From contig NZ_VCRN01000008.1 of NCBI RefSeq assembly GCF_009849585.1, positions 118,808-182,807 of the forward strand: a stretch of 64,000 nt of DNA, given 5' to 3'. Of the stretch, positions 48,516 to 59,715 are shown piece after piece. Under the pieces are notes generated by a model that was not told the DNA's origin, did not search any database, and saw only the letters and a list, made by a program, of their open reading frames with translations. A program made the translations under genes and the position numbers. The first letter of the stretch is position 1, and every line of letters begins with the position of its first letter. Origin of the DNA: Bacillus sp. ZZV12-4809. Its GTDB lineage: Bacteria > Bacillota > Bacilli > Bacillales > Cytobacillaceae.

Positions 48516-49229
48516 CTATTTCACCAAAAAGATTGGATCATTTGTGCCGGGATCAATTGTATAAGGAAGTGAATAGGCGGGAACAAAATCAGAATCCTCC
48601 ACGAGAAGATTTCTAATATCTTTTCCAGGTTCAGGTTTGTTTTCTTTTTTTTCCAATGCCTGATACAAATCAACCCGATAGTCTACATATACCTCAGCAT
48701 CGCCAGTAACAACATATGGCAGGCTTTGACCGCTATAAGGACTGAGGGCTTTGGGCTCTTCTTTAAACCCTAACTTTTTAAAATCCATTGTAAAAACATT
48801 TTCAGCAATTTGCTCTTTGTATGGCGGGAATCCATGAGCCTTAACCCTCAGGTTAATATCCCTGATTGTTTCAGCAATTCTCAAATCAAAAATTTTCACT
48901 TTCGGATCTGTTTCTGCATCAACAATCACATATTGAAAAACTCCGCCTGATTCAAAAGCGTTTCCAGGAGGTTCCGCCATGTATTCCGGAGCAATTTTCT
49001 TAAAGTCAATTGGATACTTTTGATAGATTGGGGTTGTCTGCCCCTTTGTTTTAATCGGCAGGAGACCTCCTTTTGCTTCCCTATATTGGTCCACTGCAGA
49101 TTGGACAGACTGAAGCTGATCTTTATAGGCTGTCTGGTTTTGAGATAATTTTTCTTCAGGATACATACAGCCTGTCAGAATTAAAGCTCCGCTTAGGATA
49201 AGCAAAAACATGTTAAAAGCTTTTATCAT
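48516..49229 (-). CDS. yphF: YphF, putative lipoprotein (DUF3939)
   Basis: A 237-residue protein with a lipoprotein signal: hydrophobic 5-17 and lipobox LTGC with Cys21. It is therefore likely tethered outside the membrane. Family function is unknown. Position after yphE and before spoIVA matches YphF, which in B. subtilis is expressed in sporulation. Confidence 0.85.
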   Translation of the reverse strand: MIKAFNMFLLILSGALILTGCMYPEEKLSQNQTAYKDQLQSVQSAVDQYREAKGGLLPIKTKGQTTPIYQKYPIDFKKIAPEYMAEPPGNAFESGGVFQYVIVDAETDPKVKIFDLRIAETIRDINLRVKAHGFPPYKEQIAENVFTMDFKKLGFKEEPKALSPYSGQSLPYVVTGDAEVYVDYRVDLYQALEKKENKPEPGKDIRNLLVEDSDFVPAYSLPYTIDPGTNDPIFLVK

Positions 49230-49254
49230 TTAATCAACCCTTTATGTAAAAGTG

Positions 49255-49458
49255 CTAGCTGCTTGTCGGACCGCTAAACACGACAAGCACAATAATGATC
49301 CCGCTTATGATCATTAAAAAATAGGCAACAATGGCTGTAATTATCTTAAATATGCCAGCTTTCAGCTTGTAGCGGCTAAAGTATATTAATATTATAGATA
49401 AAAACATAAACCCCATTGAAGCTAGGGAAATCCACATTTTCATTAAAGACGGTGACAT
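49255..49458 (-). CDS. yphE: YphE, small membrane protein (DUF2768)
   Basis: A 67-residue protein with two hydrophobic helices, about 6-27 and 38-62. Length, topology and location between gpsA and yphF match YphE. Function unknown. Confidence 0.8.
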   Translation of the reverse strand: MSPSLMKMWISLASMGFMFLSIILIYFSRYKLKAGIFKIITAIVAYFLMIISGIIIVLVVFSGPTSS

Positions 49459-49542
49459 ATAATCAACTCCCTTTTCCGAAATGTATTATACCATATTAAA
49501 TAGATAAATCTAAAAGCTTTTTATCACGAAAATTGAAGACAA

Positions 49543-49579
49543 AAAAAACCGAGGCAAAGAAGGGGCAATTCTTTACCTC
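49543..49579 (-). terminator. Terminator of der-gpsA
   Basis: GAGGCAAAGAA/TTCTTTACCTC around a seven-base loop, then eight T on the minus strand. It is about 120 bases past the gpsA stop. Confidence 0.8.
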
Positions 49580-49699
49580 AGCCATTTGACTAAATAACCC
49601 AGCACCCTGTTCATTACACTAGTTTGCTTCGTTGCATTGTATGCAGGAACCTGGTGTCTCGCATCATCTAATGCCTATATTTTTCAATTAATATAGATA

Positions 49700-50761
49700 T
49701 CAGCTCTTTTTATTACCGCTTTGATCTTCCAAAACGTTTGCAAGGTCCTCCATCTCATGTGTTTTTCCTCTTGCCATCAGAAGATCAACTGCATCTTTCG
49801 CATTAACATTATTAAAAAGGACATCATATAGAACATTGGTAATTGGCATTTTTACGTCGTATTTTCGAGCCAGCTGATGGGCTGCTTTGGTGGTTCTGAC
49901 TCCCTCTACGACCATCCCCATATTATCCAGGACTTCCTGCAGATTATGTCCCTTTCCAAGAAGGTTGCCTGCTCTCCAATTGCGTGAATGGACGGAAGTA
50001 CATGTAACGATCAAATCCCCAATTCCTGCTAATCCTGAAAAAGTAAGCGGGCTCGCCCCCATCTTCATCCCGAGACGTGCAATTTCAGCAAGACCTCTCG
50101 TAATCAGGGCTGCCTTTGCATTGTCGCCATAGCCTAAGCCATCTGTAATTCCGGCAGCAAGGGCTATGATATTTTTTAGAGCACCGCCAATTTCCACTCC
50201 AATGATATCAGGGTTGGTATATACTCTAAAATTGTTATTTATAAACAAATCCTGAATTTTTTCCGCAGCGGCCATATTTTTTGATGATACCGTAACAGTT
50301 GTCGGATGTCTTAAACTAACTTCTTCTGCATGGCTTGGACCAGATAGCACAACTACACTGTCCAGAAGTTCATCTGGCATTTCCTCTTCAATCATTTCAG
50401 AAATCCTGAGTAGTGAATCAGGCTCGATTCCTTTACTTACGTGCACAATGGTTAGGGGCTCTTTTCTAATTCCATTGATCTTCCCGATTACTTCACGAAT
50501 GGCCTTTGTCGGCACCGCCAATATCAAAGTATCTGTCCCCGTCAAAGCCTCTTCAAGCGATAAGTAACCTTTTATTTCTGCAGGCAGCTGTACTCCTGAT
50601 AAATATTTTTGATTAGTATGATGCTTATTAATTTCCTCAATCTGATCAGGGTTATGGCCCCACAGTCTGACATCATGTCCATTATCAGCAAGCACCATCG
50701 CCAGGGCAGTTCCCCAGCTGCCGGCACCAGCTACAGCAACGCTTTCTTTTATCTGCTCCAT
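49700..50761 (-). CDS. gpsA: NAD(P)-dependent glycerol-3-phosphate dehydrogenase
   Basis: Supplies sn-glycerol-3-phosphate for phospholipids. The Rossmann motif [10 protein letters not shown] lies near the N-terminus, and the catalytic [10 protein letters not shown] segment follows. I prefer the ATG at 50761 (353 aa), after AAAGG; the frame also opens with two ATGs at 50797. It follows der by a short gap, probably co-transcribed. Confidence 0.95.
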   Translation of the reverse strand: MEQIKESVAVAGAGSWGTALAMVLADNGHDVRLWGHNPDQIEEINKHHTNQKYLSGVQLPAEIKGYLSLEEALTGTDTLILAVPTKAIREVIGKINGIRKEPLTIVHVSKGIEPDSLLRISEMIEEEMPDELLDSVVVLSGPSHAEEVSLRHPTTVTVSSKNMAAAEKIQDLFINNNFRVYTNPDIIGVEIGGALKNIIALAAGITDGLGYGDNAKAALITRGLAEIARLGMKMGASPLTFSGLAGIGDLIVTCTSVHSRNWRAGNLLGKGHNLQEVLDNMGMVVEGVRTTKAAHQLARKYDVKMPITNVLYDVLFNNVNAKDAVDLLMARGKTHEMEDLANVLEDQSGNKKS

Positions 50762-50857
50762 TTGATCACTGCCTTTTAATGTATTTTGATGCATCAAAAA
50801 TCATCCGATTCTGCCTGCCAGACGCATTATAAAGCTTTCTGGCCGGAGTCACCTGCA

Positions 50858-52168
50858 TTATTTTCTTTCCCTTGCAAATATCTTAATAGGTGTTCCTTCA
50901 AAGCCAAATGCGTCCCTAATTCTGTTTTCCAGGAATCGTTCATACGAAAAATGAAGAAGTTCAGGATCATTGACAAACACAACAAATGTCGGCGGCTTCA
51001 CAGCAACCTGTGTGGTGTAATAAATTCTGAGGCGTCTTCCTTTATCAGTCGGCGTTGGATTCATCGCAACAGCATCCATTACGACATCATTCAGAACGCT
51101 TGTTTCAACACGCAAAGAATGATTTTCACTGGCCTTGTTAATCATTGGGATTAATGTATGAATACGCTTTTTTGTTTTGGCAGAAAGGAAAACAACAGGT
51201 GCATAATCCAGGAATTGAAAATGCTCACGGATATTTTGTTCAAATGCCTTCATTGTTTTCTCATCTTTTTCAACAGCATCCCATTTATTGACAACGATAA
51301 CCACAGCTCTGCCTGCTTCATGAGCATAGCCTGCAATACGCTTGTCCTGTTCAATGATGCCTTCTTCGCCGTCAATGACCACTAAGACAACATCAGAACG
51401 TTCAATTGCCCTCAAAGCTCTTAATACACTATATTTTTCTGTTGTTTCATAAACTTTCCCTTTTTTTCGCATACCCGCGGTATCGATGATGACATATTCC
51501 TGACCATCCACTTTAACCTTCGAGTCGATTGCATCCCTTGTGGTGCCTGCGATATTGCTGACAATGACCCGCTCTTCCCCAAGCATTGCGTTTACAAGGG
51601 AGGATTTCCCGACATTCGGGCGGCCGATTAATGAAAATTTAATGACATCTTCGCCATATTCACTTTGGCCATGCTTTGGAAAATGCTTGGCAGCTTCATC
51701 AAGCAAGTCTCCAAGGCCTAGACCATGGGAGCCTGAAATCGGAAATGGCTCACCAAAACCAAGTGCATAAAAGTCATAAATTAAATCCCGCATCTCTGGG
51801 TTATCGATTTTATTCACACCCAGAACTACAGGCTTTTTGGCTTTATATAATATTTTTGCAACTTCCTCATCTGCAGAGGTGACACCCTCTCTTCCGTTTA
51901 CAAGAAAAATAATAACATCTGCTTCATCTATAGCTATTTCTGCCTGGAGGCGAATTTGCTCTAAAAATGGCTCGTCACCAATATCAATTCCGCCAGTATC
52001 AATAATATTAAAATCATGAGTCAGCCATTCTGCAGAACTATAAATTCGGTCCCTGGTCACTCCCGGAATATCTTCGACAATCGATATCCGTTCTCCTACA
52101 ATTCTGTTAAATATCGTTGATTTCCCAACGTTAGGACGCCCGACAATAGCCAATACTGGTTTTGCCAT
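50858..52168 (-). CDS. der: Ribosome assembly GTPase Der (EngA)
   Basis: Essential GTPase for 50S subunit maturation. The 436 residues hold two G domains, each with GRPNVGKS (near 10-17 and 182-189), the DTGG/DTAGM switch motifs and NKxD motifs, followed by a KH-like C-terminal domain. The ATG at 52168 follows GGGTG; a start three codons earlier is less likely. Confidence 0.97.
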   Translation of the reverse strand: MAKPVLAIVGRPNVGKSTIFNRIVGERISIVEDIPGVTRDRIYSSAEWLTHDFNIIDTGGIDIGDEPFLEQIRLQAEIAIDEADVIIFLVNGREGVTSADEEVAKILYKAKKPVVLGVNKIDNPEMRDLIYDFYALGFGEPFPISGSHGLGLGDLLDEAAKHFPKHGQSEYGEDVIKFSLIGRPNVGKSSLVNAMLGEERVIVSNIAGTTRDAIDSKVKVDGQEYVIIDTAGMRKKGKVYETTEKYSVLRALRAIERSDVVLVVIDGEEGIIEQDKRIAGYAHEAGRAVVIVVNKWDAVEKDEKTMKAFEQNIREHFQFLDYAPVVFLSAKTKKRIHTLIPMINKASENHSLRVETSVLNDVVMDAVAMNPTPTDKGRRLRIYYTTQVAVKPPTFVVFVNDPELLHFSYERFLENRIRDAFGFEGTPIKIFARERK

Positions 52169-52315
52169 GAACATCACCCTTTCAATCTTTATTCTTAATT
52201 TGTTTTAACTTTGCGTCTATGTTCCAGAAATGCTTTTACCTAAAGTAAGCATACAGATGGCTGTCCACAATAACACTACATTGATGTTAAAACCATCCAA
52301 ATCGCTGTACATTTA

Positions 52316-52346
52316 TAAAATAAACCCTTCTCAAAGATGGAAGGGT
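52316..52346 (-). terminator. Terminator of the yphA-YIEGIA operon
   Basis: ACCCTTC/GAAGGGT with a nine-base loop, then TTTATTTTAT on the minus strand. It is about 330 bases past the last stop codon, so the repeat at 52389-52635 would be transcribed. Confidence 0.65.
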
Positions 52347-52388
52347 CTAACTTAGATATTTTAACAAAGAGAAACCTTCCTAGCAATA

Positions 52389-52635
52389 GGAAAAGCGGAA
52401 GGCGCCCGCAGGAACTCAGACTAAAACCGCCACGTCCTGTGGCAACGTCTGCATGATCCACATCCTCCCAAAAGCTGTCGCTTTCGGTCGTGCGGTGTTT
52501 ATGCTGCCGAATTCTTACATGTCCTGGGCCTCAAGCATAAGACGATCCGGATGAAAGGTTGATCTTTACCTTTTATCCGGATTGGCTAATGACCTCGAGC
52601 CGATGGCGCCTGGAGCTAGACAATTATCGAAGTTC
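52389..52635 (+). repeat. GCGGAAGGCGCC intergenic repeat, full-length copy
   Basis: Begins GGAAAAGCGGAAGGCGCC and ends GGCGCCTGGAGCTAGACA plus ATTATCGAAGTTC. Near its 3' end a 15-bp stem (52545-52559 with 52568-52582, one wobble pair, eight-base loop) lies inside a weaker outer stem. The middle has further short repeats typical of Bacillus intergenic DNA. No open frame is convincing. The gap 52169-52675 contains this, the terminator, and nothing else seen. Confidence 0.8.
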
Positions 52636-52675
52636 AAAGATATAATTCCTGTTTAATAAAAACTTGGAAGCCCTA

Positions 52676-52861
52676 TTAATGCTTAACAATTACATAAAGT
52701 TCTTCTGTTAAAGCATGGGCAATTCCGTCAAGAATTGCTTCAAGATTGGCTGCGATGATTTGCATTTCTTTTTTATCTTCACAATGGAAAACGGCAGTTC
52801 CTGAAGGTACCTTCGATGGATTTGTTGTAATAGCAGCCAATATGTATTTTTCTAGTACCAT
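52676..52861 (-). CDS. 61-residue partner of the YIEGIA protein
   Basis: A small soluble protein (ILAAITTNPSKVPSGTAVFHCE...) directly downstream of the YIEGIA gene, with its ribosome site GGAAG inside that gene's end and only three bases between them. Small proteins in this position are annotated as a capping-complex subunit for YIEGIA; I rely on position and size. Tight spacing suggests a fixed protein ratio. Confidence 0.7.
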   Translation of the reverse strand: MVLEKYILAAITTNPSKVPSGTAVFHCEDKKEMQIIAANLEAILDGIAHALTEELYVIVKH

Positions 52862-52864
52862 ACG

Positions 52865-53752
52865 CTAACTTCCTTTCCCATTCGTTTGCCGTTCAGTAGG
52901 CATCCTAATTGCATTTTCAAGTGTTGGGACTGCTTCGATGATTTTTAGGGCTTTATTTATATCCTTTTCCTGAGGCAATACAAATACCCCTACACGCCCG
53001 TCATCCAGATCCCTTTTTGCCAGCGGAACAAGCGCAGGAGTTCCGGAATCCCGGTAAACACCCAAAGCCGTAGATACATCGTGCAATATTGCCTGCCTTT
53101 GTCCGAGATTGGCTATAGTGGATCGGGCATTGAAGTTTTTTGGATTTAAAATGAAACCCATCCCATACCGGAGCACCTCCTCTTGTCTTTCAGGCAAGCC
53201 TATATTCATAATGTAAATATTGTCCACATACAAGCCCGCTCCATCAAAACGCGGCTCTACGAACTCAATATCAACAATATCCTTCAGCTTTCCTCCCGAC
53301 ATTAATTTCATGGAAATCATAATGGCAAGACCTGCAGCCGCAAGACCTCCCCATAAATTAAACAGGAGAAATCCCAGTGTACTAAGCAGGGATGTGAATA
53401 TTACAAGATAATTCCTGCTTTCAAAGGCTATTGCTACGCCTTCTATATATGTTTTGCCTCTCGGAACCATTTCATAGCTATCCAGTTCAGTCAGTGTGTT
53501 TCGCTCCATATTTCTGACTTCTCTAAACTGGGATGCAGCAAGAGTCAGAAAGGTGATGGCTGTAAAGTCTTCCTCCATTATTGAAGGAATAGCCACTGTT
53601 CCAAGGCCCGCAGCAATAAACCCCAGTGCTACATGTATTATTTTCCCATGCAGGTATGTAGGGTACTGCCGGTAATCGGTCCGAAGCATATAAATTCGGG
53701 TCAGGGTTCCAGCCGCCAGACCAAAAAGAATCGGGTATGTATATTCACTCAT
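52865..53752 (-). CDS. yphB: YIEGIA-family membrane protein
   Basis: A 295-residue protein with several N-terminal membrane helices (two or three before residue 90 and more around 115-150), the family signature here as YIEGVA near 107, and a soluble C-terminal region (about 160-280). The family occurs in spore formers and lies between der (yphC) and yphA in B. subtilis, hence the symbol. Biochemical role unknown. Its start overlaps the yphA stop by four bases. Confidence 0.82.
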   Translation of the reverse strand: MSEYTYPILFGLAAGTLTRIYMLRTDYRQYPTYLHGKIIHVALGFIAAGLGTVAIPSIMEEDFTAITFLTLAASQFREVRNMERNTLTELDSYEMVPRGKTYIEGVAIAFESRNYLVIFTSLLSTLGFLLFNLWGGLAAAGLAIMISMKLMSGGKLKDIVDIEFVEPRFDGAGLYVDNIYIMNIGLPERQEEVLRYGMGFILNPKNFNARSTIANLGQRQAILHDVSTALGVYRDSGTPALVPLAKRDLDDGRVGVFVLPQEKDINKALKIIEAVPTLENAIRMPTERQTNGKGS

Positions 53753-54357
53753 GATAATTTTTGTTTCTCCCTTTCAAGATGTTTAAAGTTGGCTTCAATA
53801 TATTTCACCGCCCAGTGCACGGCAATCCATAAAGCCGATATGGAAATTGAAATGGCCATAATATCCAAAAAAGCCAAAGATCCAATCGTATATGGAAAGG
53901 AAAATGATTTTATGATAATTGCATATAGCACTTCCCCCTGGATGCCCCCGAGCAATATTAAAGGCAGCCTGAGCATTCTGTTTTTTTGCAGGAGTACAGC
54001 CATATAAACCAGAAGGACTGAAAGCATCCATTTCCGGGAGAACATCACCCAAACAGGATCAAACAGTTCAAAAAGGTGAAATGTGACATAGGCCATCATC
54101 AGGATGAATGTGCAAAACAGAAAATAAAGCTTGCTCCGTCCTTTTAGTCTCCCTGCATAAACATAAAGCGATACAAGCAGAAAAAGGCCAGCCATACCAG
54201 TTTTAAAATTGAAGATATTAATTGTCCAGGGTGATAGCATAATAAAGAGTAAGATCCAGGCAGACAATAAAAACCTGTATTTATTAGTTCGATCCATAAA
54301 AAAAGTCGCTATAATCCAAACCATCCAGGAAATCCAATAGAAAATTATACCTTCCAT
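53749..54357 (-). CDS. yphA: YphA, polytopic membrane protein
   Basis: A 202-residue protein with about six membrane helices and a basic C-terminus. It is the first gene of the three-gene operon and matches YphA by place and length. No enzymatic motif; function unknown. It is divergent from ypzI. Confidence 0.8.
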   Translation of the reverse strand: MEGIIFYWISWMVWIIATFFMDRTNKYRFLLSAWILLFIMLSPWTINIFNFKTGMAGLFLLVSLYVYAGRLKGRSKLYFLFCTFILMMAYVTFHLFELFDPVWVMFSRKWMLSVLLVYMAVLLQKNRMLRLPLILLGGIQGEVLYAIIIKSFSFPYTIGSLAFLDIMAISISISALWIAVHWAVKYIEANFKHLEREKQKLS

Positions 54358-54504
54358 ACTCTCCCTCCTATCATTTCCATTATGGCTCCTTCATATGTAA
54401 ATTAACCCTGCAAGTTTAAAAGCATTATATCTTTGGAATCCCAGATGTCTTTTTGAATAATTCTCTTGCCCTCACTTCATCTTAATAACATGGAGGTGTT
54501 TAAT

Positions 54505-54648
54505 ATGGGCAAAGACAGACAGGAAAAAAAGCTGAAGAACAGCGGAAAAGTGGAATCCGACCGTGACCAGGCACTTCATTATCCCGGAGCTGCCAAAATG
54601 CAGAGCCCCGAAGAAGCCAGATCGTTGAATGATTCAAAATACAGTTAA
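54505..54648 (+). CDS. ypzI: YpzI-family small protein (47 aa)
   Basis: A short, hydrophilic, charged protein starting MGKDRQEKKLKNSGKVESDR, typical of YpzI. The ATG at 54505 follows GGAGGTG. It is likely unstructured; role unknown. A GCTTCATCGC/GCGATGAAGC hairpin without a T run follows. Confidence 0.8.
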   Translation: MGKDRQEKKLKNSGKVESDRDQALHYPGAAKMQSPEEARSLNDSKYS

Positions 54649-54694
54649 TAAACAAAAGCTTCATCGCTTTGTGATGCGATGAAGCCAGAAAGAA

Positions 54695-55786
<1,092 letters not shown>

Positions 55787-55795
55787 TTATCACCA

Positions 55796-56935
55796 TTACT
55801 TTTTTAAATTCTTAAGCTGATCGCCAATCATATCACCAAGCGAGAAGCCCTTTGTTTCTTCAGGAAGCTCATAATCTGTCACTTCTTCCTGCTCTTTTTC
55901 AAGAAGGTCTTTTATGCTCAATGACAGGCGCTGATCCTGTTCGTTAACATCAAGAACCTTCACTTTCACTTCCTGTCCTTCGCTTAGAACTTCATGAGGA
56001 GTTCCGATATGTTTATGTGCGATTTGAGAAATATGAACCAGGCCTTCAACACCTGGGAAAACTTCAACAAATGCTCCGTATGAAACAAGTCTTCTTACTG
56101 TTCCATCAAGAGTGCTGCCCTTAGGAGCCTTCTCGCTGATATTATCCCATGGTCCCGGAAGAGTTTCCTTAATGGATAGAGAAATGCGCTCATTGTCGCG
56201 GTCTACGCTTAATACTTTCACTTTAACTTTTTGGCCTTCCACAACAACATCCGAAGGCTTTTCTACATGCTCATAGGATAGCTGGGAGATATGGACAAGT
56301 CCATCGATTCCGCCAATATCAACAAAGGCTCCAAAGTCAGTAATTCTTTGCACTGTTCCATCCAAAACCTGGCCTGCCTGAAGGGATTCCAGCACTTGAT
56401 GTTTCTGTCTGCCTTTTTCTTCCTCTATTACAGCACGATGAGAAAGAATCAGGCGATTTTTATCTTTATCAAGCTCAACAATTTTAAACGTCATCGTTTT
56501 GCCTTTATAATCAGTAAAGTCTTCAACAAAATGAGCTTCAACCAGGGATGCAGGAACAAATCCGCGTACACCCAGGTCTACTACTAATCCGCCTTTTACT
56601 ACATCTTTTATTTCTGCTTCAAAAACTTCGCCTTCATTGAATTTCTTTTCGAGAGTTTCCCATGATTTACCAGCATCAACTTTACGTTTTGAAAGAATAA
56701 GAGCATCTTCCTCGACTTTTAAAACCTCAAGCTCGAGTTCGTCTCCTTCTGAAACCGCATCGCCAGCTTTTTCAATATGAAGGCTTGAAAGCTCGCTGAT
56801 TGGGATAATCCCATCCAGTTTGCTATCAGCAAGGTCAACAATGACTTGCTTTTCTTCAACCTTGGTAACTTGGCCTTTTACCTTGTCACCCACCTCAAAA
56901 TTTTTAACTTCTACTTGATTCATTTCCTCTGACAT
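55796..56935 (-). CDS. ypfD: S1-domain protein YpfD (RpsA-like)
   Basis: A 379-residue protein with four S1 RNA-binding domains, about 14-82, 100-165, 187-255 and 272-341, the last two with the strong [20 protein letters not shown] type. It resembles ribosomal protein S1 but is shorter and not essential in B. subtilis. AAGGAGG precedes the ATG. Upstream, 56936-57186 holds a small GCCTG/CAGGC hairpin and a weak AACTTCTT/AAGAAGTT hairpin, with no gene. Confidence 0.94.
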   Translation of the reverse strand: MSEEMNQVEVKNFEVGDKVKGQVTKVEEKQVIVDLADSKLDGIIPISELSSLHIEKAGDAVSEGDELELEVLKVEEDALILSKRKVDAGKSWETLEKKFNEGEVFEAEIKDVVKGGLVVDLGVRGFVPASLVEAHFVEDFTDYKGKTMTFKIVELDKDKNRLILSHRAVIEEEKGRQKHQVLESLQAGQVLDGTVQRITDFGAFVDIGGIDGLVHISQLSYEHVEKPSDVVVEGQKVKVKVLSVDRDNERISLSIKETLPGPWDNISEKAPKGSTLDGTVRRLVSYGAFVEVFPGVEGLVHISQIAHKHIGTPHEVLSEGQEVKVKVLDVNEQDQRLSLSIKDLLEKEQEEVTDYELPEETKGFSLGDMIGDQLKNLKK

Positions 56936-57186
56936 ATGTATTCCTCCTTAATCCAATGGCTGCTTTCAAATTTTTTCTGTATTCATCTGCCTGCCATCCA
57001 GGCAAGAACCCTGTGTCAGCAGCAGAAATACTCGAATGGCTAATTAATTGCAGGCTTTTTTCAACTGTTTTGGAGTATAAAATTGTTCAGTAAAGGACAG
57101 CCTTATTGTTCGAATATTTTCGCCTTTTAAAAAAATGCCTTTTTACTAACTTCTTACAAAAGAAGTTTTTTGTCAAGCAAGAAGGT

Positions 57187-57768
57187 CTATGAGTAATCTT
57201 CAATTAACTTACGGATTTCAGACATAATTACTTCGGTGGTTTCCTCCGCCGAAGCCTTTCTTTCTCTTAGTTCTTTCATATCAATTGGTTTCCCGTAAAC
57301 AACTTTTAATCTTGAAAAAGCTTTATAAGGACCAATAATGGCGCAGGGAACGACATGCGCTTCCGACCTTAGAGCAAAAAAACCTGCTCCGGCCAGCCCT
57401 TTTCCCAGCTGTCCCGTTTTACTTCTAGTACCCTCAGGAAACAGCCCTAAAACATTTCCTTCCTTTAGAACTCCAAGCCCTTTTCTTAATGCTTCTCTGT
57501 CACTCATTCCTCTTTTGACAGGAAAAGCATTTAGATCCGGAAGAATTTTCCCCAGCGCCGGCACTCTAAAAAGCTCTTCCTTTGCCATAAAATAGACTGG
57601 TCTTGGAGCATTTATGCCCACTACCGGAGGATCGAGATTATTTATATGATTGGAGCATAAAAGGACGCCCCCTTCAGCAGGAAAGTTCTCTTTTCCAATT
57701 ACTTCAAATCTGTAAATGGGTTTAAGAACTCCATAAACCACTGCCTTGGCAAAAGTATAGAGATTCAC
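57187..57768 (-). CDS. plsC: 1-acyl-sn-glycerol-3-phosphate acyltransferase
   Basis: Adds the second acyl chain to make phosphatidic acid at the membrane. The 193-residue protein has the NHINNLDPP catalytic motif (HX4D), the FPEGTRS motif and PVKRG. It starts with GTG two bases after the cmk stop, so it is translationally linked to cmk. Confidence 0.94.
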   Translation of the reverse strand: MNLYTFAKAVVYGVLKPIYRFEVIGKENFPAEGGVLLCSNHINNLDPPVVGINAPRPVYFMAKEELFRVPALGKILPDLNAFPVKRGMSDREALRKGLGVLKEGNVLGLFPEGTRSKTGQLGKGLAGAGFFALRSEAHVVPCAIIGPYKAFSRLKVVYGKPIDMKELRERKASAEETTEVIMSEIRKLIEDYS

Positions 57769-57770
57769 TC

Positions 57771-58445
57771 TTAACCAATCCTTTCAATAGCCAGATCCAT
57801 TATCTTATCAACTACCTGTCCAATTGATAAAGCAGTTGTATCAATTTCTATTGCATCATCTGCTTTTTTCAAAGGGGCTATTTCACGTTCAGAGTCCAGC
57901 TTATCTCTGTGTGAGATTTCCTCCTTCAGCTTGTCCAGGTCAGATGGGTATCCCTTTTGGATATTTTCGTTATGCCGTCTTAAAGCTCTTTCATCTACAG
58001 AGGCAAGAAGGAAGACTTTCACTTCTGCATGGGGCAGGACATGGGTTCCGATATCCCGGCCATCCATTACCACTCCTCCATTTAACGCAAAGCTTTGCTG
58101 GCGTGATACCATTTCTTCCCTAACCAGCTTGTGCATGGAAACAACGGAAACAGAATTCGTCACCTCGGAAGTTCTGATTTCGGCTGTCACATCCTGTCCG
58201 TCCAGATAAATTGATTGCCCTTTTTCACCTGGATGCAGTTCAATAACGGTATTGTTTAATATCTCCATAAGAGAACCTTCATCTTCAAGGCTTGCATTTT
58301 TCTGAATCGCTTTATAAGTCAAGGCGCGATACATGGCACCAGTATCAATATATATGTAAGATAATTTTTCTGCTACGATCTTAGCTACTGTACTTTTCCC
58401 TGCAGCAGCTGGACCGTCAATTGCAATTGATATACGTTTACTCAT
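57771..58445 (-). CDS. cmk: Cytidylate kinase
   Basis: Phosphorylates CMP and dCMP. At 224 residues it shows the P-loop [13 protein letters not shown] near 8-20, the CMP-binding [11 protein letters not shown] segment and the [10 protein letters not shown] motif. AGGAGGA precedes the ATG. Confidence 0.97.
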   Translation of the reverse strand: MSKRISIAIDGPAAAGKSTVAKIVAEKLSYIYIDTGAMYRALTYKAIQKNASLEDEGSLMEILNNTVIELHPGEKGQSIYLDGQDVTAEIRTSEVTNSVSVVSMHKLVREEMVSRQQSFALNGGVVMDGRDIGTHVLPHAEVKVFLLASVDERALRRHNENIQKGYPSDLDKLKEEISHRDKLDSEREIAPLKKADDAIEIDTTALSIGQVVDKIMDLAIERIG

Positions 58446-58584
58446 AGTTCCTCCTGTAACCCTGGCTGTTTTTTCACCAGGTTGATTCCGCTTTATTTTA
58501 CCATATTAAGTCTGGATCAGTGCATAAATAAGCTGTTTTTTAAGTCTTGCAAATTTTATCAAATAGTCCTGAAATATTTCACCA

Positions 58585-58611
58585 CAAAAAATAAGCAGGC
58601 ACCAGCCTGCT
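58585..58611 (-). terminator. Terminator of ypfB
   Basis: AGCAGGC/GCCTGCT with a four-base loop, followed by TTATTTTTTG on the minus strand. Confidence 0.85.
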
Positions 58612-58795
58612 AATTATTTTTACTGAAAGTTTCAAGCAGCTCAGAAAAATTCTGATCTGTCACACCTTCATACTGTGTCAACTGCTTTAATTCCGGGAAA
58701 GCCTCCATATGATGAAAGAAAAACTGAGTAATCAGCAGGAACACAAATTGCACAATTATTAACTTAAGAATAATCCTCTCTACCACTTTCATCAT
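58610..58795 (-). CDS. ypfB: YpfB, small membrane-anchored protein (DUF5359)
   Basis: About 61 residues with one N-terminal membrane helix (about 8-28) and a short exposed tail. I prefer the ATG at 58795, better spaced from GGAGAG than the one at 58801. Place between ypfA and cmk matches YpfB. Function unknown. Confidence 0.75.
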   Translation of the reverse strand: MMKVVERIILKLIIVQFVFLLITQFFFHHMEAFPELKQLTQYEGVTDQNFSELLETFSKNN

Positions 58796-58879
58796 TGCCA
58801 TCTCTCCAACTGGAAAAAAATTTAGTCACTGGACTTCATCATCTATTATGAGAGATGTATATAAAAAATATTCCTTTCT

Positions 58880-59539
58880 TCAGATTTCCAGGCCTTTTTT
58901 CTTCATGGCCAATTGCCTTTCAAAACAGAATCGGAGAAGCAATTGCCTGTCCTGCGGGCTTACTTCCATGAATTGTACTGAAATAAGCGATTTGCCATTT
59001 CTGGGTTCAGAGACTCTTATTATATTACTTTTAAGCTTCAAATAATAATTCACACCGTTCTGCATGGCTAATACAAAAAAAGTAATTATTTTCATATTGG
59101 CTTCTAAGGAATAGCCCCTTTTAGCGATGATTGCAGCCCCGCCTGCACTTATATCATCCGTAACAGATACAAAAGGAGCAAACTCATTATTTACGGGATG
59201 GATTGCAACGTCAACAGGTGTTTCAACCCGCACAAACTGCCGCCTTTGAATTTTGACTAAATGTTCATCCCCGGGATACGATAAAATCATCATCGGGATC
59301 TTTTGCTTAACCCTTCCCAGAACCTCGCTTTCGAAGAGGTACACTGTTCCATCCTCAGCCAGAAAGGTAGCCTTCAATTGTGTACCATCGACCAGAAATG
59401 CCGTTTTATTTGATTCCTGATTTATAGGATAATCGATATATAAATTATTTCCTTCTCTTTCGGCAAGCTTGCATTTATACTTCTCAGGTTTTTCAGAGTA
59501 CGTCAATTCCAGCATCAATGTTTCTCCAATATTTATCAC
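58880..59539 (-). CDS. ypfA: PilZ-domain c-di-GMP receptor YpfA (MotI/DgrA)
   Basis: In B. subtilis this protein binds cyclic di-GMP and inhibits flagellar rotation by contacting MotA. The 219 residues carry an N-terminal YcgR-like domain and a C-terminal PilZ domain with both ligand motifs: RRQFVR (RxxxR) near 113 and DISAGG. The start is a GTG after AAGGAAG. The cheR gene in this window supports a motile lifestyle. Confidence 0.92.
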   Translation of the reverse strand: MINIGETLMLELTYSEKPEKYKCKLAEREGNNLYIDYPINQESNKTAFLVDGTQLKATFLAEDGTVYLFESEVLGRVKQKIPMMILSYPGDEHLVKIQRRQFVRVETPVDVAIHPVNNEFAPFVSVTDDISAGGAAIIAKRGYSLEANMKIITFFVLAMQNGVNYYLKLKSNIIRVSEPRNGKSLISVQFMEVSPQDRQLLLRFCFERQLAMKKKGLEI

Positions 59540-59691
59540 ACTTCCACACTTCCTTTAACAAAAGGATAATCCTGCCATTTAATTATGAATGCTATATATG
59601 AATCCTGCAATAAAATTTTTAATTTTATTAGGTAAAAAGACCTAAAATACACTTTCATCTGCTGCAGAATTAGCTCTGAATTACAGTAAAC

Positions 59692-59715
59692 AAAAAGAAA
59701 GCCTATCCGGCTTTC
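59692..59715 (-). terminator. Terminator of sleB-ypeB
   Basis: GAAAGCC/GGCTTTC with a five-base loop, then TTTTTG on the minus strand, directly at the ypeB stop. Confidence 0.85.

Noticed and set aside
52276..52461. 61-aa minus-strand frame near the repeat
   Set aside because: It spans the operon terminator and one end of the repeat and shows no protein features.
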